Of a DNA stretch of 34,999 bases, positions 1 to 9,296 are shown one piece after another. Where the stretch lies: contig JANYEB010000058.1 of assembly GCA_025363355.1 (NCBI GenBank), forward strand, positions 1-34,999. Reading direction: 5' to 3'. The DNA comes from Chitinophagaceae bacterium (lineage in GTDB: Bacteria > Bacteroidota > Bacteroidia > Chitinophagales > Chitinophagaceae). How positions within the stretch are numbered: position 1 is the stretch's first letter; each line of letters begins with the position of its first letter. The notes under the pieces were generated by a model. The model saw only the letters and a program-made list of their open reading frames with translations, did not search any database and was not told where the DNA came from. The translations under genes were made by a program, and so were the position numbers.

Positions 1-79
1 CACTTATTCACATAGCCAATTTTAGGCTTTACTCAACCACAAAAAAACTCTATGTTCGCAGACACTAAATGGGTTAGTT

Positions 80-3000
80 ATGCGATTGAAAAGTTTAGAA
101 ATTAAAGGATTTAAAAGTTTTGCCGATAAGACTTTTGTGAGTTTTGATGAAGGTATTACTGGTATTATTGGACCAAACGGCTGCGGAAAAAGTAATATCA
201 TTGATAGCATTAGATGGGTAATTGGCGAACAAAAGATATCTGCTCTACGGAGTGAAAATCAAGGAGCATTGGTTTTTAATGGTTCAAAAACAAGAAGCCC
301 ATCTGGTTTGGCAGAGGTTAGTTTAACTTTTGAAAACACCAGAAACTTGCTTCCAACGGAGTTTAGTACAATTACTGTTACACGTAAATTCTACAAAAAT
401 GGTGATAGTGAATATCGTCTAAACGATGTTCAATGCAGATTAAAAGATATTCATAACTTATTCTTAGACACTGGTGTTAGCACAGATAGTTATGCTATCA
501 TTGAACTTGGAATGGTGGATGATATCATTCGTGATAAGGAAAATAGCAGGCGTAGAATGCTTGAACAAGCTGCTGGCATCACCATCTATAAAACCAGAAA
601 AAAAGAAGCCAAAAGCAAGCTAGATGCAACAGAACAAGACTTAGCCAGAATTGAAGATTTGCTTTTTGAAATCAATAATCAGCTAAAAATGCTTGAAAAC
701 CAGGCAAAAAAAGCTGAGAAGTACTACGAAATTAAAAAAGAATACAAGGAAATAGCTGTAGAACTTGCTAAAGCAAGTTTACAAGGTTTTAACCTGACTT
801 ATAAAGACTTAAACGAGCAACAAGAGAATGAAACGAACAATAAAGTTCGTTTAGAAGCAGAACTTGCTACTGAAGAGGCTTCAATTGAAGCTGAAAAAGT
901 AGGTTTTATTGAGAAAGAAAGAGCTTTGCAAAGTATGCAGCATAGCTTTAACGAATTGGTTCAAAACCTAAGAACCAAGGAAAATGAGAAAAATTTAGCA
1001 ACCCAAAAACTACAATATCTTCAAGAAAAAGAAACTAGCTTAAAAGAGTTTTTGGCGAAAGCCGATGGGCAATTAAAAGGTATAGAAGATTCTATATCAT
1101 ATAGTAAGGAGCAGCTAATTGAAGAAGATGCAAAATTAAAAGACATCCAAATTCAGGTTGAAGCTACAAGAACTCAGGCAGAAGAGAGTAGAAAAGTTGT
1201 TGATGAAAAAAGGGTATTGGTTGACAGCAACAGAAGCCAGCACCAACAAATATTAAGAAGTCAGTTTGATGCAGAAAAGAAAGTGGCAGTTGCTGATACT
1301 TCTATTCAAAACCTGCAACGTTCTTCTTACCAAATGACAGAGGAGAATAATGGCAGAGAAACTCAATTACAACAATTAAGCAATGAATTGATTGATAAAG
1401 AGGAACTACTTGAAACCAAGCGTTACGATTTACAACAATTACAGGATCATCATCAAAAAACAAAGGAGCAAATATTCGAATCCCAATCTGTTTTAGAAAC
1501 ACTTCGTGCACAACTTGCCGATGAAAACAGAAAGTTTGATGCTAAACGCAATGAATACGATCTATTGAAAAGTATGGTTGATAGAATGGAAGGCTATCCA
1601 GAAAGTGTTAAATTCCTTCATAATAATCAAGGTTGGAATCATCAAGCTCCTATCCTATCTGATATTATTTATGTTAACCCTGAATACAGAGCTGCAGTTG
1701 AAAATGTATTAGAGCCATACCTTAACTACTATGTAGTTAATAATTTGCAGGAAGGTTTACAAGCGATCAATTTGCTTGACACCAACAAAAAAGGTAAGGC
1801 TAACTTCTTTATTTTAGATGCTGTATTGCAAAACACAAACAATACTGAAAGCAAGCAACCTAAAAACACCATCAAGGCATTAGGCGTGATCGAAGTGGAT
1901 GAAAAATACAAGCCACTTGCATTGCATTTACTTGAAAATGTATTTATTGCAGAGGATGATGAAGCATTGAAAAATAGCAATGGAGCTATTGTTTTAGAAA
2001 AAACTGGTAAATATGTTAAAGGAAAATACACCATAACAGGTGGCAGCGTTGGTTTATTTGAAGGCAAAAAAATTGGTAGAGCTAAAAATCTTGAAAAATT
2101 ACACGAAGAAATTGTTGCACAAGAGGCTGTGGTAAACGCACTAAAAGCACAGATTCAAACCAAGCACAACGAGGTGATTACTTATAACGAACAGTTAAAG
2201 GAAAACGCTATTCGTGCCACCGAGCAAGAAATCAACCAACTTACCAACCAGGTTTTTGCTACAAAGAATCGTATTGAAAACTTGCAACTTGCAAAAAACA
2301 ATGCTTTGCAACGCTTGGAAGAAATGCGTGAAAGATTAGAAGGTGAGCAAGAATCTATTGCTGATACAAGGGAAGAATTGGTTAGTTTAAACGAAAAACT
2401 AACGCAATCTGCCAACGATATGAAAACTATTGAGGCTGAATATCAAACTGCAGAACAAGGTTATAGCGTTCTCTCATATCAATACAACCAAAACAATATT
2501 GAGCTTACTAAACAACAAAGTAAGCTAACTGCTTTAACGCAAGAATTGAAATTTAAAGAAGAGCAATTACAATCTCTTACTTTACAAATTGAGCAGAACA
2601 GCAAGCAGTTAGAAGATTCAGTTGCTATTATTGAAGAAAGTAAATTTGCCTTAGAAGCTGGTGAAGAGTTGTTATTTACCTTGTTAAAAAACAAGGAAGA
2701 GGAAGAAAAGAAATTAAATGAAGCCGATGCTGCATATTACAACTTAAGAAATGCATTGCAAGAAAAAGAAAGTGCTTTAAGGATGAAATCTAAGAGCCGT
2801 GAGATGGCTGAGCAATTATTAAGTAGTATCAAAGACAGGTTAAACGAACTAAAGCTGCAACTAGCAGGAATGAAAGAGCGTTTGCAGGTAGAGTTTAAAA
2901 TTAATATAGACGATATCCTTGATCAAGCAAGATTAACAGATACTACCCTAGAGGAACTGCAAGCTACCAGTGAAAGAATGCGTAAGCGTTTAGAAAATAT

Positions 3001-3604
3001 GGGCGAAGTAAACCCAACTGCTATTGAAGCCTTCCAAGAAATGAAAAAGCGTTACGAGTTTATTTTAGAACAAAAGAACGACCTTGTAACTGCGAAAGAC
3101 AGTTTAATGCAAACTATTCAGGAAGTGGAAGCAACTGCCAACCAGCAGTTCTTAGAAACCTTTAACAAGGTGAGAGAGAACTTTCAAAAGGTATTTAAAG
3201 CATTGTTTACTGAAGAAGATACTGCTGATATGATTCTGGAAAATCCAGACAATCTTGCAGAAACAGGCATTGATATCATTGCCAAACCTAAAGGTAAACG
3301 CCCAAGCAGTATTACACAGTTAAGCGGAGGAGAAAAAACCCTTACTGCCACTGCCCTTTTGTTTGCTATTTATTTAATTAAACCAGCACCATTCTGTATT
3401 TTGGATGAGGTAGATGCACCTTTAGATGATGCCAATGTGGGCAAGTTTACCCAAATGATTAAACAATTTAGTGCCAACTCTCAGTTTATTATTGTAACCC
3501 ACAATAAACAAACTATGGGTGCTGTAGATGTTATTTATGGTGTAACAATGCAAGAACCTGGGGTTAGTAAACTGGTGCCTGTTGATTTTAGAAGTTTGAA
3601 TTAG
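80..3604 (+). CDS. smc: Chromosome segregation protein SMC
   Basis: This is the ATPase core of the condensin-like SMC-ScpAB complex, which loads on and compacts the chromosome. The 1174 residues are full length for bacterial SMC. The Walker A motif GPNGCGKS is at residues 31-38. Two long coiled-coil arms rich in Glu, Lys and Gln flank a hinge at about residues 500-680. The C-terminal head carries the ABC signature LSGGEK near residue 1083 and the Walker B/D-loop CILDEVDAPLDDANV near 1107, followed by an H-loop in IIVTHNK. The ATG start lies directly before the conserved MRLKSLEIKGFKSF N-terminus. It appears monocistronic: the next gene starts about 135 bases later, beyond a perfect palindrome. 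Confidence 0.98.
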   Translation: MRLKSLEIKGFKSFADKTFVSFDEGITGIIGPNGCGKSNIIDSIRWVIGEQKISALRSENQGALVFNGSKTRSPSGLAEVSLTFENTRNLLPTEFSTITVTRKFYKNGDSEYRLNDVQCRLKDIHNLFLDTGVSTDSYAIIELGMVDDIIRDKENSRRRMLEQAAGITIYKTRKKEAKSKLDATEQDLARIEDLLFEINNQLKMLENQAKKAEKYYEIKKEYKEIAVELAKASLQGFNLTYKDLNEQQENETNNKVRLEAELATEEASIEAEKVGFIEKERALQSMQHSFNELVQNLRTKENEKNLATQKLQYLQEKETSLKEFLAKADGQLKGIEDSISYSKEQLIEEDAKLKDIQIQVEATRTQAEESRKVVDEKRVLVDSNRSQHQQILRSQFDAEKKVAVADTSIQNLQRSSYQMTEENNGRETQLQQLSNELIDKEELLETKRYDLQQLQDHHQKTKEQIFESQSVLETLRAQLADENRKFDAKRNEYDLLKSMVDRMEGYPESVKFLHNNQGWNHQAPILSDIIYVNPEYRAAVENVLEPYLNYYVVNNLQEGLQAINLLDTNKKGKANFFILDAVLQNTNNTESKQPKNTIKALGVIEVDEKYKPLALHLLENVFIAEDDEALKNSNGAIVLEKTGKYVKGKYTITGGSVGLFEGKKIGRAKNLEKLHEEIVAQEAVVNALKAQIQTKHNEVITYNEQLKENAIRATEQEINQLTNQVFATKNRIENLQLAKNNALQRLEEMRERLEGEQESIADTREELVSLNEKLTQSANDMKTIEAEYQTAEQGYSVLSYQYNQNNIELTKQQSKLTALTQELKFKEEQLQSLTLQIEQNSKQLEDSVAIIEESKFALEAGEELLFTLLKNKEEEEKKLNEADAAYYNLRNALQEKESALRMKSKSREMAEQLLSSIKDRLNELKLQLAGMKERLQVEFKINIDDILDQARLTDTTLEELQATSERMRKRLENMGEVNPTAIEAFQEMKKRYEFILEQKNDLVTAKDSLMQTIQEVEATANQQFLETFNKVRENFQKVFKALFTEEDTADMILENPDNLAETGIDIIAKPKGKRPSSITQLSGGEKTLTATALLFAIYLIKPAPFCILDEVDAPLDDANVGKFTQMIKQFSANSQFIIVTHNKQTMGAVDVIYGVTMQEPGVSKLVPVDFRSLN

Positions 3605-3630
3605 GGATTTAGCCACGAATGATATATTTT

Positions 3631-3662
3631 ACTTCCCGAAAGTTTTTGAACTTTCGGGAAGT
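3631..3662. repeat. REP-like perfect palindrome, copy 1
   Basis: A 32-base perfect inverted repeat with arms ACTTCCCGAAAGTT and AACTTTCGGGAAGT around a TTTG loop, 26 bases after the smc stop. Near-identical copies are at 20942-20975 and 21685-21718, flanking a REP-associated transposase gene, and a variant is at 17527-17560. It could also work as a factor-independent terminator for smc, but no T-run follows it. Confidence 0.85.
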
Positions 3663-3738
3663 AAGTTTACTAGACCTTAGCTGTTCAGAGTGTTAAAATC
3701 TACTTGAGAAAAAAATTGCTAAATATTAATTGATAATA

Positions 3739-4437
3739 ATGAAAAGAAAATTGATCGCGGTAATTCTATTATTTTTTGCTTTTACCTGCTACTCTCAAAA
3801 AAGCAAATTCGAACTTGCTTATAGTATTGGACTTACTGAAAGTTTTTTTAATGGTCATCCATATGGCGGTGCTGCAACAAAAAATAAAGTAGGCTTTAAT
3901 TATTGTGTCAACAGTAGTATGAATTTTTATATAAAAGACAACTTTTCCATAAAAAGCGGAATTGGGTATTTAAACAATACATCTTCCTTTGACCCTATTA
4001 CATACGTGAATTCATCTGGTTCATCTATCCGTGATGGAAGTTTACGTAGGAGGTTGCAGTTTATAAATATTCCATTGGGATTTGAATATAAATTAAAGGA
4101 TACAAAAAATCCTAAAGTATGGGAAAGCATAGGTATAGGATATTGTTTTGGTTTTTTGACAGGCTCAAAAACAACCGTCATTTCCGACTTTTCTGAAGCA
4201 GAATTAGGATTCGCTAAACAAAGCAATAATTCTGATGACCTAAGTAAATTTAATGGAAGTTTATATTTAAGCCTTGGTATAAAAAAGCAAATAGGCAAAA
4301 ATAAATTTTTCTGTTTTGAAGGTGCTTACTACAATGGCTTGTCCAATCTTAAAAAAAATGGAATTGGAACTACATCGGTTAACTCAAAGCTCTCAAGCCT
4401 AGTTATTAATTTGGGATTTTCTTACTTATTACAATAA
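3739..4437 (+). CDS. Outer-membrane beta-barrel protein (PorT-like, putative)
   Basis: A 232-residue secreted protein with a clear signal peptide (MKRKLIAVILLFFAFTCYSQ). The mature part has alternating polar/hydrophobic strands and aromatic-rich turns, ending in INLGFSYLLQ, typical of small Bacteroidota outer-membrane beta-barrels. The ATG at 3739 is preferred to the in-frame TTG at 3730 because it leaves a normal signal peptide. The function is unknown; the barrel assignment is from pattern and composition only. Its neighbours do not suggest a pathway. Confidence 0.75.
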   Translation: MKRKLIAVILLFFAFTCYSQKSKFELAYSIGLTESFFNGHPYGGAATKNKVGFNYCVNSSMNFYIKDNFSIKSGIGYLNNTSSFDPITYVNSSGSSIRDGSLRRRLQFINIPLGFEYKLKDTKNPKVWESIGIGYCFGFLTGSKTTVISDFSEAELGFAKQSNNSDDLSKFNGSLYLSLGIKKQIGKNKFFCFEGAYYNGLSNLKKNGIGTTSVNSKLSSLVINLGFSYLLQ

Positions 4438-4454
4438 CAGTCTTATTGTTCATA

Positions 4455-4568
4455 TCAATTACCACCATTGTTGGTTTTCACTCCCATCTTCACCAATGTT
4501 GAGTATTCTTGACCAACGTCGAAAAGTAATGCGTTGTAAACTTGATGTGGCTCAACAGCATTTGCTGC
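4455..4568 (-). pseudogene. Possible C-terminal gene fragment
   Basis: On the minus strand, just after the DUF3293 gene, there are 37 open codons with a natural-looking protein composition (it includes NAVEPHQVYNALLFDVGQEY) ending in TGA. A TAA stop closes the frame directly upstream and there is no suitable start codon, so it can only be a remnant or chance. I do not recognise the family. Confidence 0.25.
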
Positions 4569-4576
4569 TTAACCAC

Positions 4577-5011
4577 CTAATCCTGCACCCACTTAACCTT
4601 TGCTTTACCACCTTTTGCCCCAATAACAATGGCATTTTGGCCAAGCTCTTTGCCAAGTTCTGTTGCTTCTTTTTCACTAATACCTATAATAAAAATTGAT
4701 TTTTCATCGGGCCAGCCGTTTTGTCCTTGTCCAAAGCCAATATAATGTTTCATATAATTCGCTGTCACAAGTTCCTCCAATCTTTTAAAACTTTGCTTAT
4801 TTTCTTCGATAGACGTTTCTACGGAAAAAGGATTGGATGCACTTATAAAAGCCCAACCAAGTAAGGTATCCTCATCTAACAAATCAAGCAAATTGTCTAT
4901 TTCACGATTTACTTTATCGATTTTGATTTCAACTTCTTCGATGGAATCATCAGGATATATTATATATTTTGTTTCCTTATAAATTTTTATCAATTCTTCC
5001 TTACTTGCCAT
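4577..5011 (-). CDS. DUF3293 domain protein
   Basis: A 144-residue cytoplasmic protein of unknown function. The C-terminal half shows the DUF3293 pattern: a strand ending in an SxNP element (AFISASNPFS), then an Asn in the EENKQSF helix, a GFGQGQNGWPDEKSIFIIGI segment, and a LGQNAIVIG strand. The ATG at 5011 (MASKEELIKIYK) is preferred; an in-frame start at 5083 would add 24 residues that do not look like part of the domain. It stands alone with about 500 non-coding bases upstream. No regulation is visible. Confidence 0.8.
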   Translation of the reverse strand: MASKEELIKIYKETKYIIYPDDSIEEVEIKIDKVNREIDNLLDLLDEDTLLGWAFISASNPFSVETSIEENKQSFKRLEELVTANYMKHYIGFGQGQNGWPDEKSIFIIGISEKEATELGKELGQNAIVIGAKGGKAKVKWVQD

Positions 5012-5526
5012 ATTAATACTTATAGGTTGCAAATAAACATCAATTACGCTTAAATTCTGGTTGCGTGTATCCACACATACCATATTTATTTGGGTTTGGG
5101 AGTAAAAGAAACCAATATTTCTTTAAAAAAGATTAGTAGTTTTAGATTTTCTACTTGCCTTTACAACCTTAATAATATTTTTAATCAATCATTTAAGCAG
5201 GTTTAGCTGTTTCCTGTGTTCCGTTATAATCATTTTGTCTAAGTAAGTAGTAGTTCTAGCTACAGAAGCTGTATTTCGCTCTCTAGCAGAGACGTTCCGC
5301 CGGCGGAACATCTCTGCTAGGCGACGGAACGTCTCTGCTAGAGGGCGGAACGTCTTAGCTATGGGGCGGAATGTCTCTGCTATTCAACAAAAAGCATCAT
5401 CTTTAAAGAGGAATGTCTTTACTGTTCGATAAACTGCAGCTACTATAAGCCAGTTTATTACGTCTACACAAAAATGCATCTAAAATATTTCTACAAATTT
5501 CGATGCTGTAAAAAGGTTAACAGAGT
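5012..5526. other. Gene-poor interval with a 21-bp repeat array
   Basis: About 515 bases between the DUF3293 start and the stop of the beta-propeller gene. The only clear content is the GC-rich 21-bp array at 5281-5420, which stands out from AT-rich surroundings. A minus-strand open stretch of about 20 codons ending near 5190 (NYYLLRQNDYNGTQETAKPA) could be a gene tail but is too short to call. Confidence 0.6.
5281..5420. repeat. 21-bp tandem repeat array headed by a palindrome
   Basis: The unit GGCGGAACGTCTCTGCTA recurs at exactly 21-bp spacing: the same core base falls at 5309, 5330, 5351 and 5372, then at 5414 (two periods on) in a decayed copy. The first copy (5302-5320) is preceded by its own inverted copy at 5283-5301, giving a 19+19 inverted repeat with one mismatch. 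The array is much richer in G+C than its surroundings. There are no unique spacers, so it is not CRISPR. Confidence 0.85.
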
Positions 5527-6522
5527 TTATTGCTCTCCCAATACTAATACCTGAAAACTTCCTGCAATCATTTTGGGTCTGCCATTTGGCACAGGCTCCA
5601 TATCAGCTGCTGGTAAATACACACGATGTGTGGTTTCGTCAAGGGCAATGGTTCTTGCAGATTTTTTGGTATTGATAGTAGCAAGTTTTGTATAACTATC
5701 TTTCTTTTTCTCTTTAATAATTGTTAAAGTACCATCTCCATTAGATGTATAAATCAGTTTGGTTTTTGCATCAAAAGCAGCTCCGTCGCAACCATTGCCA
5801 ATAGCAACTGTAGTAACAATTTTTCCATTAATAGCATCCATCACAACAAGCGTTTTACTATCGCTGCAAGTAGAGAATAAACGATTTGTTTTAGTGTCTA
5901 TTGCAAGACCACTGGGTCCTTCATTCTTTTCTAAACTCCAATGATTCAACACTTCAAAACTGGTAGCATCTACAACAACAATTTCATTTTTATCTTCTAT
6001 ATTAATAAAAATTTTACCCGAATTATTACTTACAGCAGTTTCTGGTCTGCCACCAACTTTAACAGTTTTTACAACTGTGTTTGTTGCAGGATCAATTATA
6101 GAAATATCATTACTTTTTCCATTGCAAGTAATAATTTTTTTTGAAAATTCTTCGTAAAAAATAGCATCCGGATTTTCGCCAGTAACAATTTGGGTTTGCA
6201 CTGCATTTGTTTTTAAATCAAATACAGTAACATTGTTGCCTCTGCCATTGCTGGTATATCCTTTATTTAAATTTGGAATAAATGCAATGCCGTGAACGCC
6301 CATTGTATTTGGAATAATACCCAAAGAATCGCCTGTTGTTTTATCTAAAATATTTACTTGATTGCCGTGAGATACAAACAGTTTATTGCTGTTGGGTTCG
6401 ATAGCTATATAATCCCATCTTCCCTCGCTTGCAATATGAAAAGTGTTTAGTAAATGAATGTCCTGTGCATTGATATTTATGGTAGCTATTAATAATAATA
6501 CAGTAGCAATAAGTTGTTTCAT
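5527..6522 (-). CDS. Secreted YVTN-family beta-propeller protein
   Basis: A 331-residue exported protein. A signal peptide (MKQLIATVLLLIATININAQ) is followed by repeated blades of about 40-45 residues with the YVTN/YncE pattern: NKLFVSHGNQVNILDKTTGD, KGYTSNGRGNNVTVFDLKT, DISIIDPATNTVVKTVKVGG, EIVVVDATSFEVLNHW and TLVVMDAINGKIVTTVAIG. This predicts a seven-bladed propeller in the periplasm or on the cell surface. Family members act as binding scaffolds or, with extra motifs, enzymes; nothing here fixes the ligand. It is divergent from the lipoprotein gene at 6699. Confidence 0.88.
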   Translation of the reverse strand: MKQLIATVLLLIATININAQDIHLLNTFHIASEGRWDYIAIEPNSNKLFVSHGNQVNILDKTTGDSLGIIPNTMGVHGIAFIPNLNKGYTSNGRGNNVTVFDLKTNAVQTQIVTGENPDAIFYEEFSKKIITCNGKSNDISIIDPATNTVVKTVKVGGRPETAVSNNSGKIFINIEDKNEIVVVDATSFEVLNHWSLEKNEGPSGLAIDTKTNRLFSTCSDSKTLVVMDAINGKIVTTVAIGNGCDGAAFDAKTKLIYTSNGDGTLTIIKEKKKDSYTKLATINTKKSARTIALDETTHRVYLPAADMEPVPNGRPKMIAGSFQVLVLGEQ

Positions 6523-6580
6523 TATGATAAATTTTGTGCAATCTATGAGAAAGATGCTATCAATTAAGTTGTTGAAAAAA

Positions 6581-6616
6581 GTTTAATTGAAATTAAACCT
6601 ATTGTAAGTTAGGTTT
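6581..6616. promoter_or_regulatory. Overlapping inverted repeats in a divergent promoter region
   Basis: GTTTAATT-GA-AATTAAAC (6581-6598) is a perfect palindrome. It overlaps a second inverted repeat, AAACCTA (6595-6601) with TAGGTTT (6610-6616). Both lie between the divergent beta-propeller and lipoprotein genes, where operators are expected. No regulator is identified. Confidence 0.4.
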
Positions 6617-6698
6617 ATACTTTCAATTTACGCTCTAAGCTATTTTAACAAATTGCTAATAAATGAATGTTTATTTTAGTTGCATCAAAATCAGTAAT

Positions 6699-7535
6699 AT
6701 GTGCTATTCAATTAGGGTAATATTTGCAAGTTTAATATTGATGTTTTTTGTTGCTTGTAATAATAAGAAAGAAGAAAAATTGTATCAACAACTTAACTGG
6801 AGTTTAGAACAATCCAATACATTCCTTCAGAAAGAGAATATAGATATATTGCGAGCGATTGAAGTCCGTAAAAGACAATATGAAACTGTTGATAAAGCTA
6901 TGGAATGGGAACCCAAAGCAACGCAAATTACAAGCTTAACAAATGAACTGCTAAACAGCATCGATTCATTAGAAATAAAAGAGACATTCGCAGCAAAAGA
7001 TGAAGCAGATTTTTATGCAAAAATTAGTTTATACAATGCAAAGATTCTGACCATTGATAAGCGTATAAATGAAGAATTTAAAAATTCTTTATACCTGCCT
7101 GATAACAGATTTTCGTTTTATGAGTATAAAAAAACTAAAGCAGGCATCAAACTTATAGCAACAAAATTGAAAAATGATTTATTAAGAAATACTGTTAGTT
7201 TATTACAATTTTGTTCTAATCAAACTGGACCATTTGGCTGTGGTTGGGGAAGAGATCAGCTACAACCCACAATTTTTCAGAACACTACACATTTGAAATC
7301 TGGGGAAAATTTAGAGATATCTGCAGGAATGGTTGATTTTGTAAGGTACGGCTATGCTACCCTACTTATCAATAATAAAAAAGTAACAGTTGATAATTCA
7401 AATATGGCTCATAAGAAAATTAAAATCAACAAAGCACCTGGCAAATACAAATTGCCCATAAAAATGGAGTTTAAAAAACCAGATGGAACAATTGGATCCA
7501 TTGAAAAAGAAATAGAATATATTATTGATGAATAA
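6699..7535 (+). CDS. Lipoprotein of unknown function, weakly GldM-like
   Basis: A 278-residue lipoprotein whose lipobox FVAC puts the lipidated Cys at residue 20. The ATG at 6699 is chosen over 6663 because it places a short signal peptide correctly before that Cys. The first two thirds are helical and charged; a short Cys-containing insert (GPFGCGWGRDQ) leads into a beta-rich end. The order (sn...N helix, IDSL helix, then a GENLEISAGMVDF segment and a beta domain) recalls the N-terminal half of the gliding/secretion protein GldM. That resemblance is by eye and GldM itself is not a lipoprotein. The gene ends at a strong terminator. Confidence 0.7.
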   Translation: MCYSIRVIFASLILMFFVACNNKKEEKLYQQLNWSLEQSNTFLQKENIDILRAIEVRKRQYETVDKAMEWEPKATQITSLTNELLNSIDSLEIKETFAAKDEADFYAKISLYNAKILTIDKRINEEFKNSLYLPDNRFSFYEYKKTKAGIKLIATKLKNDLLRNTVSLLQFCSNQTGPFGCGWGRDQLQPTIFQNTTHLKSGENLEISAGMVDFVRYGYATLLINNKKVTVDNSNMAHKKIKINKAPGKYKLPIKMEFKKPDGTIGSIEKEIEYIIDE

Positions 7536-7540
7536 CAAAA

Positions 7541-7566
7541 AAGCCCAACATAAGTTGGGCTTTTTA
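7541..7566. terminator. Bidirectional intrinsic terminator
   Basis: The stem AAGCCCAAC (7541-7549) / GTTGGGCTT (7554-7562) has an ATAA loop and T-runs on both strands. It lies between the convergent lipoprotein gene and secG. Confidence 0.9.
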
Positions 7567-7585
7567 AATAATGTATGTGCTTAAA

Positions 7586-7933
7586 CTAAGGTTTTGCTGG
7601 TTGAGCAGGAACCCTGTTAGCAGGTTGTTGTTGCACTGGTGCTGGTGCACTTGCAGGCGGTGTAATGTTTTTAATTGTTTTTGATGCTTCGTTAGACAAG
7701 CCAACTTTACCATTTAAAAACATAGTAGATGTTAAAGCTAATACTGCAATAATAGAGGCAAATATCCAAGTTCCTTTTTCTAAAACATCGGTTGTTTGTT
7801 TTACGCCCATTAACTGATTACTTAATCCACCAACGTTTCCAGCTAATCCGCCACCTTTAGGATTTTGTATTAATACAATAAAACCTAAACCCACAGCAGC
7901 TAACACAATAAGAATTACAAATAGAGTTGTCAT
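7586..7933 (-). CDS. secG: Preprotein translocase subunit SecG
   Basis: SecG assists the SecYEG channel in protein export across the inner membrane. The 115 residues contain two membrane helices (about residues 3-22 and 52-72) linked by the conserved GLxVLIQNPKGGGLAGNVGG loop region. The tail is rich in Pro, Ala and Gln and is poorly conserved in this phylum. The ATG start is adjacent to the stop of the upstream 448-residue gene (no gap), so translation is probably coupled in an lptE-hypothetical-secG operon. Confidence 0.95.
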   Translation of the reverse strand: MTTLFVILIVLAAVGLGFIVLIQNPKGGGLAGNVGGLSNQLMGVKQTTDVLEKGTWIFASIIAVLALTSTMFLNGKVGLSNEASKTIKNITPPASAPAPVQQQPANRVPAQPAKP

Positions 7934-9280
7934 TTAAATACCTTTTAGTTCTTTAATTTGAGTTGCAAAATAAGCGGATTTATCAGGAATTAAAAAACTT
8001 AATTTTATATATAGCTGAATTGCCTTTTCTGTCTTGCCTTGTTTAGCAAAAATTTCTGCCATTGTTTCGGTTACAATTTCTCTACTTTGGTTAGATATTG
8101 ATGCTATGTTTTGTATAGCATTGTCTAATTCTGGATCATCGGACATTATAACTTCTTGCTCGGGTTTCACTGTTTTCATTTTCTTTAACCAGTCCGTAAA
8201 TCTTAGCATTTTAGTTGTTAGCCTATCGTGTGGTTCTTTGCTATAATCAAATTTAATTCCTTGCGAAGCAAAATAATCTATAGTATAGTATGGTTCTGTT
8301 TCAAAAGGCAGGGGTTGTGCTGCCAAAGTTTCTGTTGGTTTAGCCCATTCGTTTTTAAAGTTTGCCAAATCTGCATTTACACCAGGAAAATTTTGCACTT
8401 CTTCTACAGGTTCTACTTTTGTTTCCTCAACTTCAACTTTTGATTCTGCAATAACTTCTTCGTGATGGCTATACCAATTGGCTTTTAAAGCTGCTATCTC
8501 TGCATGAATATCAGGCCTAGCATCAGTTACAGTATCAATTACTTCTTCATTAGTAATTTCTGTATGATTTGCTACCACTTCCTCAACATTAGTTTCTGCT
8601 ACAATAATGCTACTTTTTTCTTCAACATCTTCAGCAATTGGTTCTATTTTATTTTCTTCAATTTCATTTACTGATTTTTCAATAGCAATAGGGTTTGCAG
8701 CAACTTCTTCAAAAATTTGTGTTACCTCTTCTGTAATTGTTGCAGCCACTTCTTCAACTGCTACTTCTCTCCTATCATCAATACCGTTCATTATGTCTTT
8801 AACATCTTCCATAGATGGTATTAACATATTTGGCATAAATTCATTAAAACTTGTTGAAGTAGCCTCTACAGCAACGATGTCTGTAGCTTCAATTGGGGTA
8901 TTTGTAAGTTCTGCAACTTCATCAGTTTTTGCTGTTGGCTCAACAGCTGCTAAAACAGGTTCTTCAACAATTGATGAAACTATAACGTGTTCTGCAACTG
9001 CTGCGTAATCTTTGCTAGAAAATGTTTTAAAATTGCTTGCACCAACTTCCATTAACTGATATTGTAGCCACTTAAAATTATTGAAAAACAAACCAGCTTT
9101 TTGAGTTTGAGTTTGTAGTTTAAAACTATTTTCACTTTTAAGTTTTGTTGCATATACCAATTGTGCAGGAGCAAAATATGGATATTCTGCAATCATTGTT
9201 TCCAATTCAAATTCTGTGGTGTTTTCAATGCCTTGCTTGCCTGTAACGTATAATATAGTATCGGATAAAGCTGTATTCAT
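7934..9280 (-). CDS. Conserved Bacteroidota hypothetical protein (lptE-secG operon)
   Basis: A 448-residue protein without a signal peptide. A conserved N-terminal block has ELETMIAEYPYFAPAQLVYA. A long acidic, low-complexity centre (about 130-310) is full of Glu, Val, Ala and Thr. A C-terminal helical block includes AEIFAKQGKTEKAIQLYIKL, which reads as a single TPR-like hairpin. It sits 16 bases after lptE and abuts secG, which suggests a link to envelope assembly, but its function is unknown. The central region varies freely in composition and is probably disordered. Confidence 0.8.
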   Translation of the reverse strand: MNTALSDTILYVTGKQGIENTTEFELETMIAEYPYFAPAQLVYATKLKSENSFKLQTQTQKAGLFFNNFKWLQYQLMEVGASNFKTFSSKDYAAVAEHVIVSSIVEEPVLAAVEPTAKTDEVAELTNTPIEATDIVAVEATSTSFNEFMPNMLIPSMEDVKDIMNGIDDRREVAVEEVAATITEEVTQIFEEVAANPIAIEKSVNEIEENKIEPIAEDVEEKSSIIVAETNVEEVVANHTEITNEEVIDTVTDARPDIHAEIAALKANWYSHHEEVIAESKVEVEETKVEPVEEVQNFPGVNADLANFKNEWAKPTETLAAQPLPFETEPYYTIDYFASQGIKFDYSKEPHDRLTTKMLRFTDWLKKMKTVKPEQEVIMSDDPELDNAIQNIASISNQSREIVTETMAEIFAKQGKTEKAIQLYIKLSFLIPDKSAYFATQIKELKGI

Positions 9281-9296
9281 TAGTAGGTTTTATAGA

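Noticed and set aside
4496-4699. Plus-strand frame of 67 codons
   Set aside because: It overlaps the end of the DUF3293 gene antisense and has a residue composition unlike a protein.
5281-5420. CRISPR array
   Set aside because: The units are contiguous 21-bp tandem repeats with no unique spacers and no cas genes nearby.
8607-9008. Plus-strand Ser/Thr-rich frame of 133 codons
   Set aside because: It is antisense to the low-complexity acidic centre of the 448-residue gene in the lptE-secG operon.
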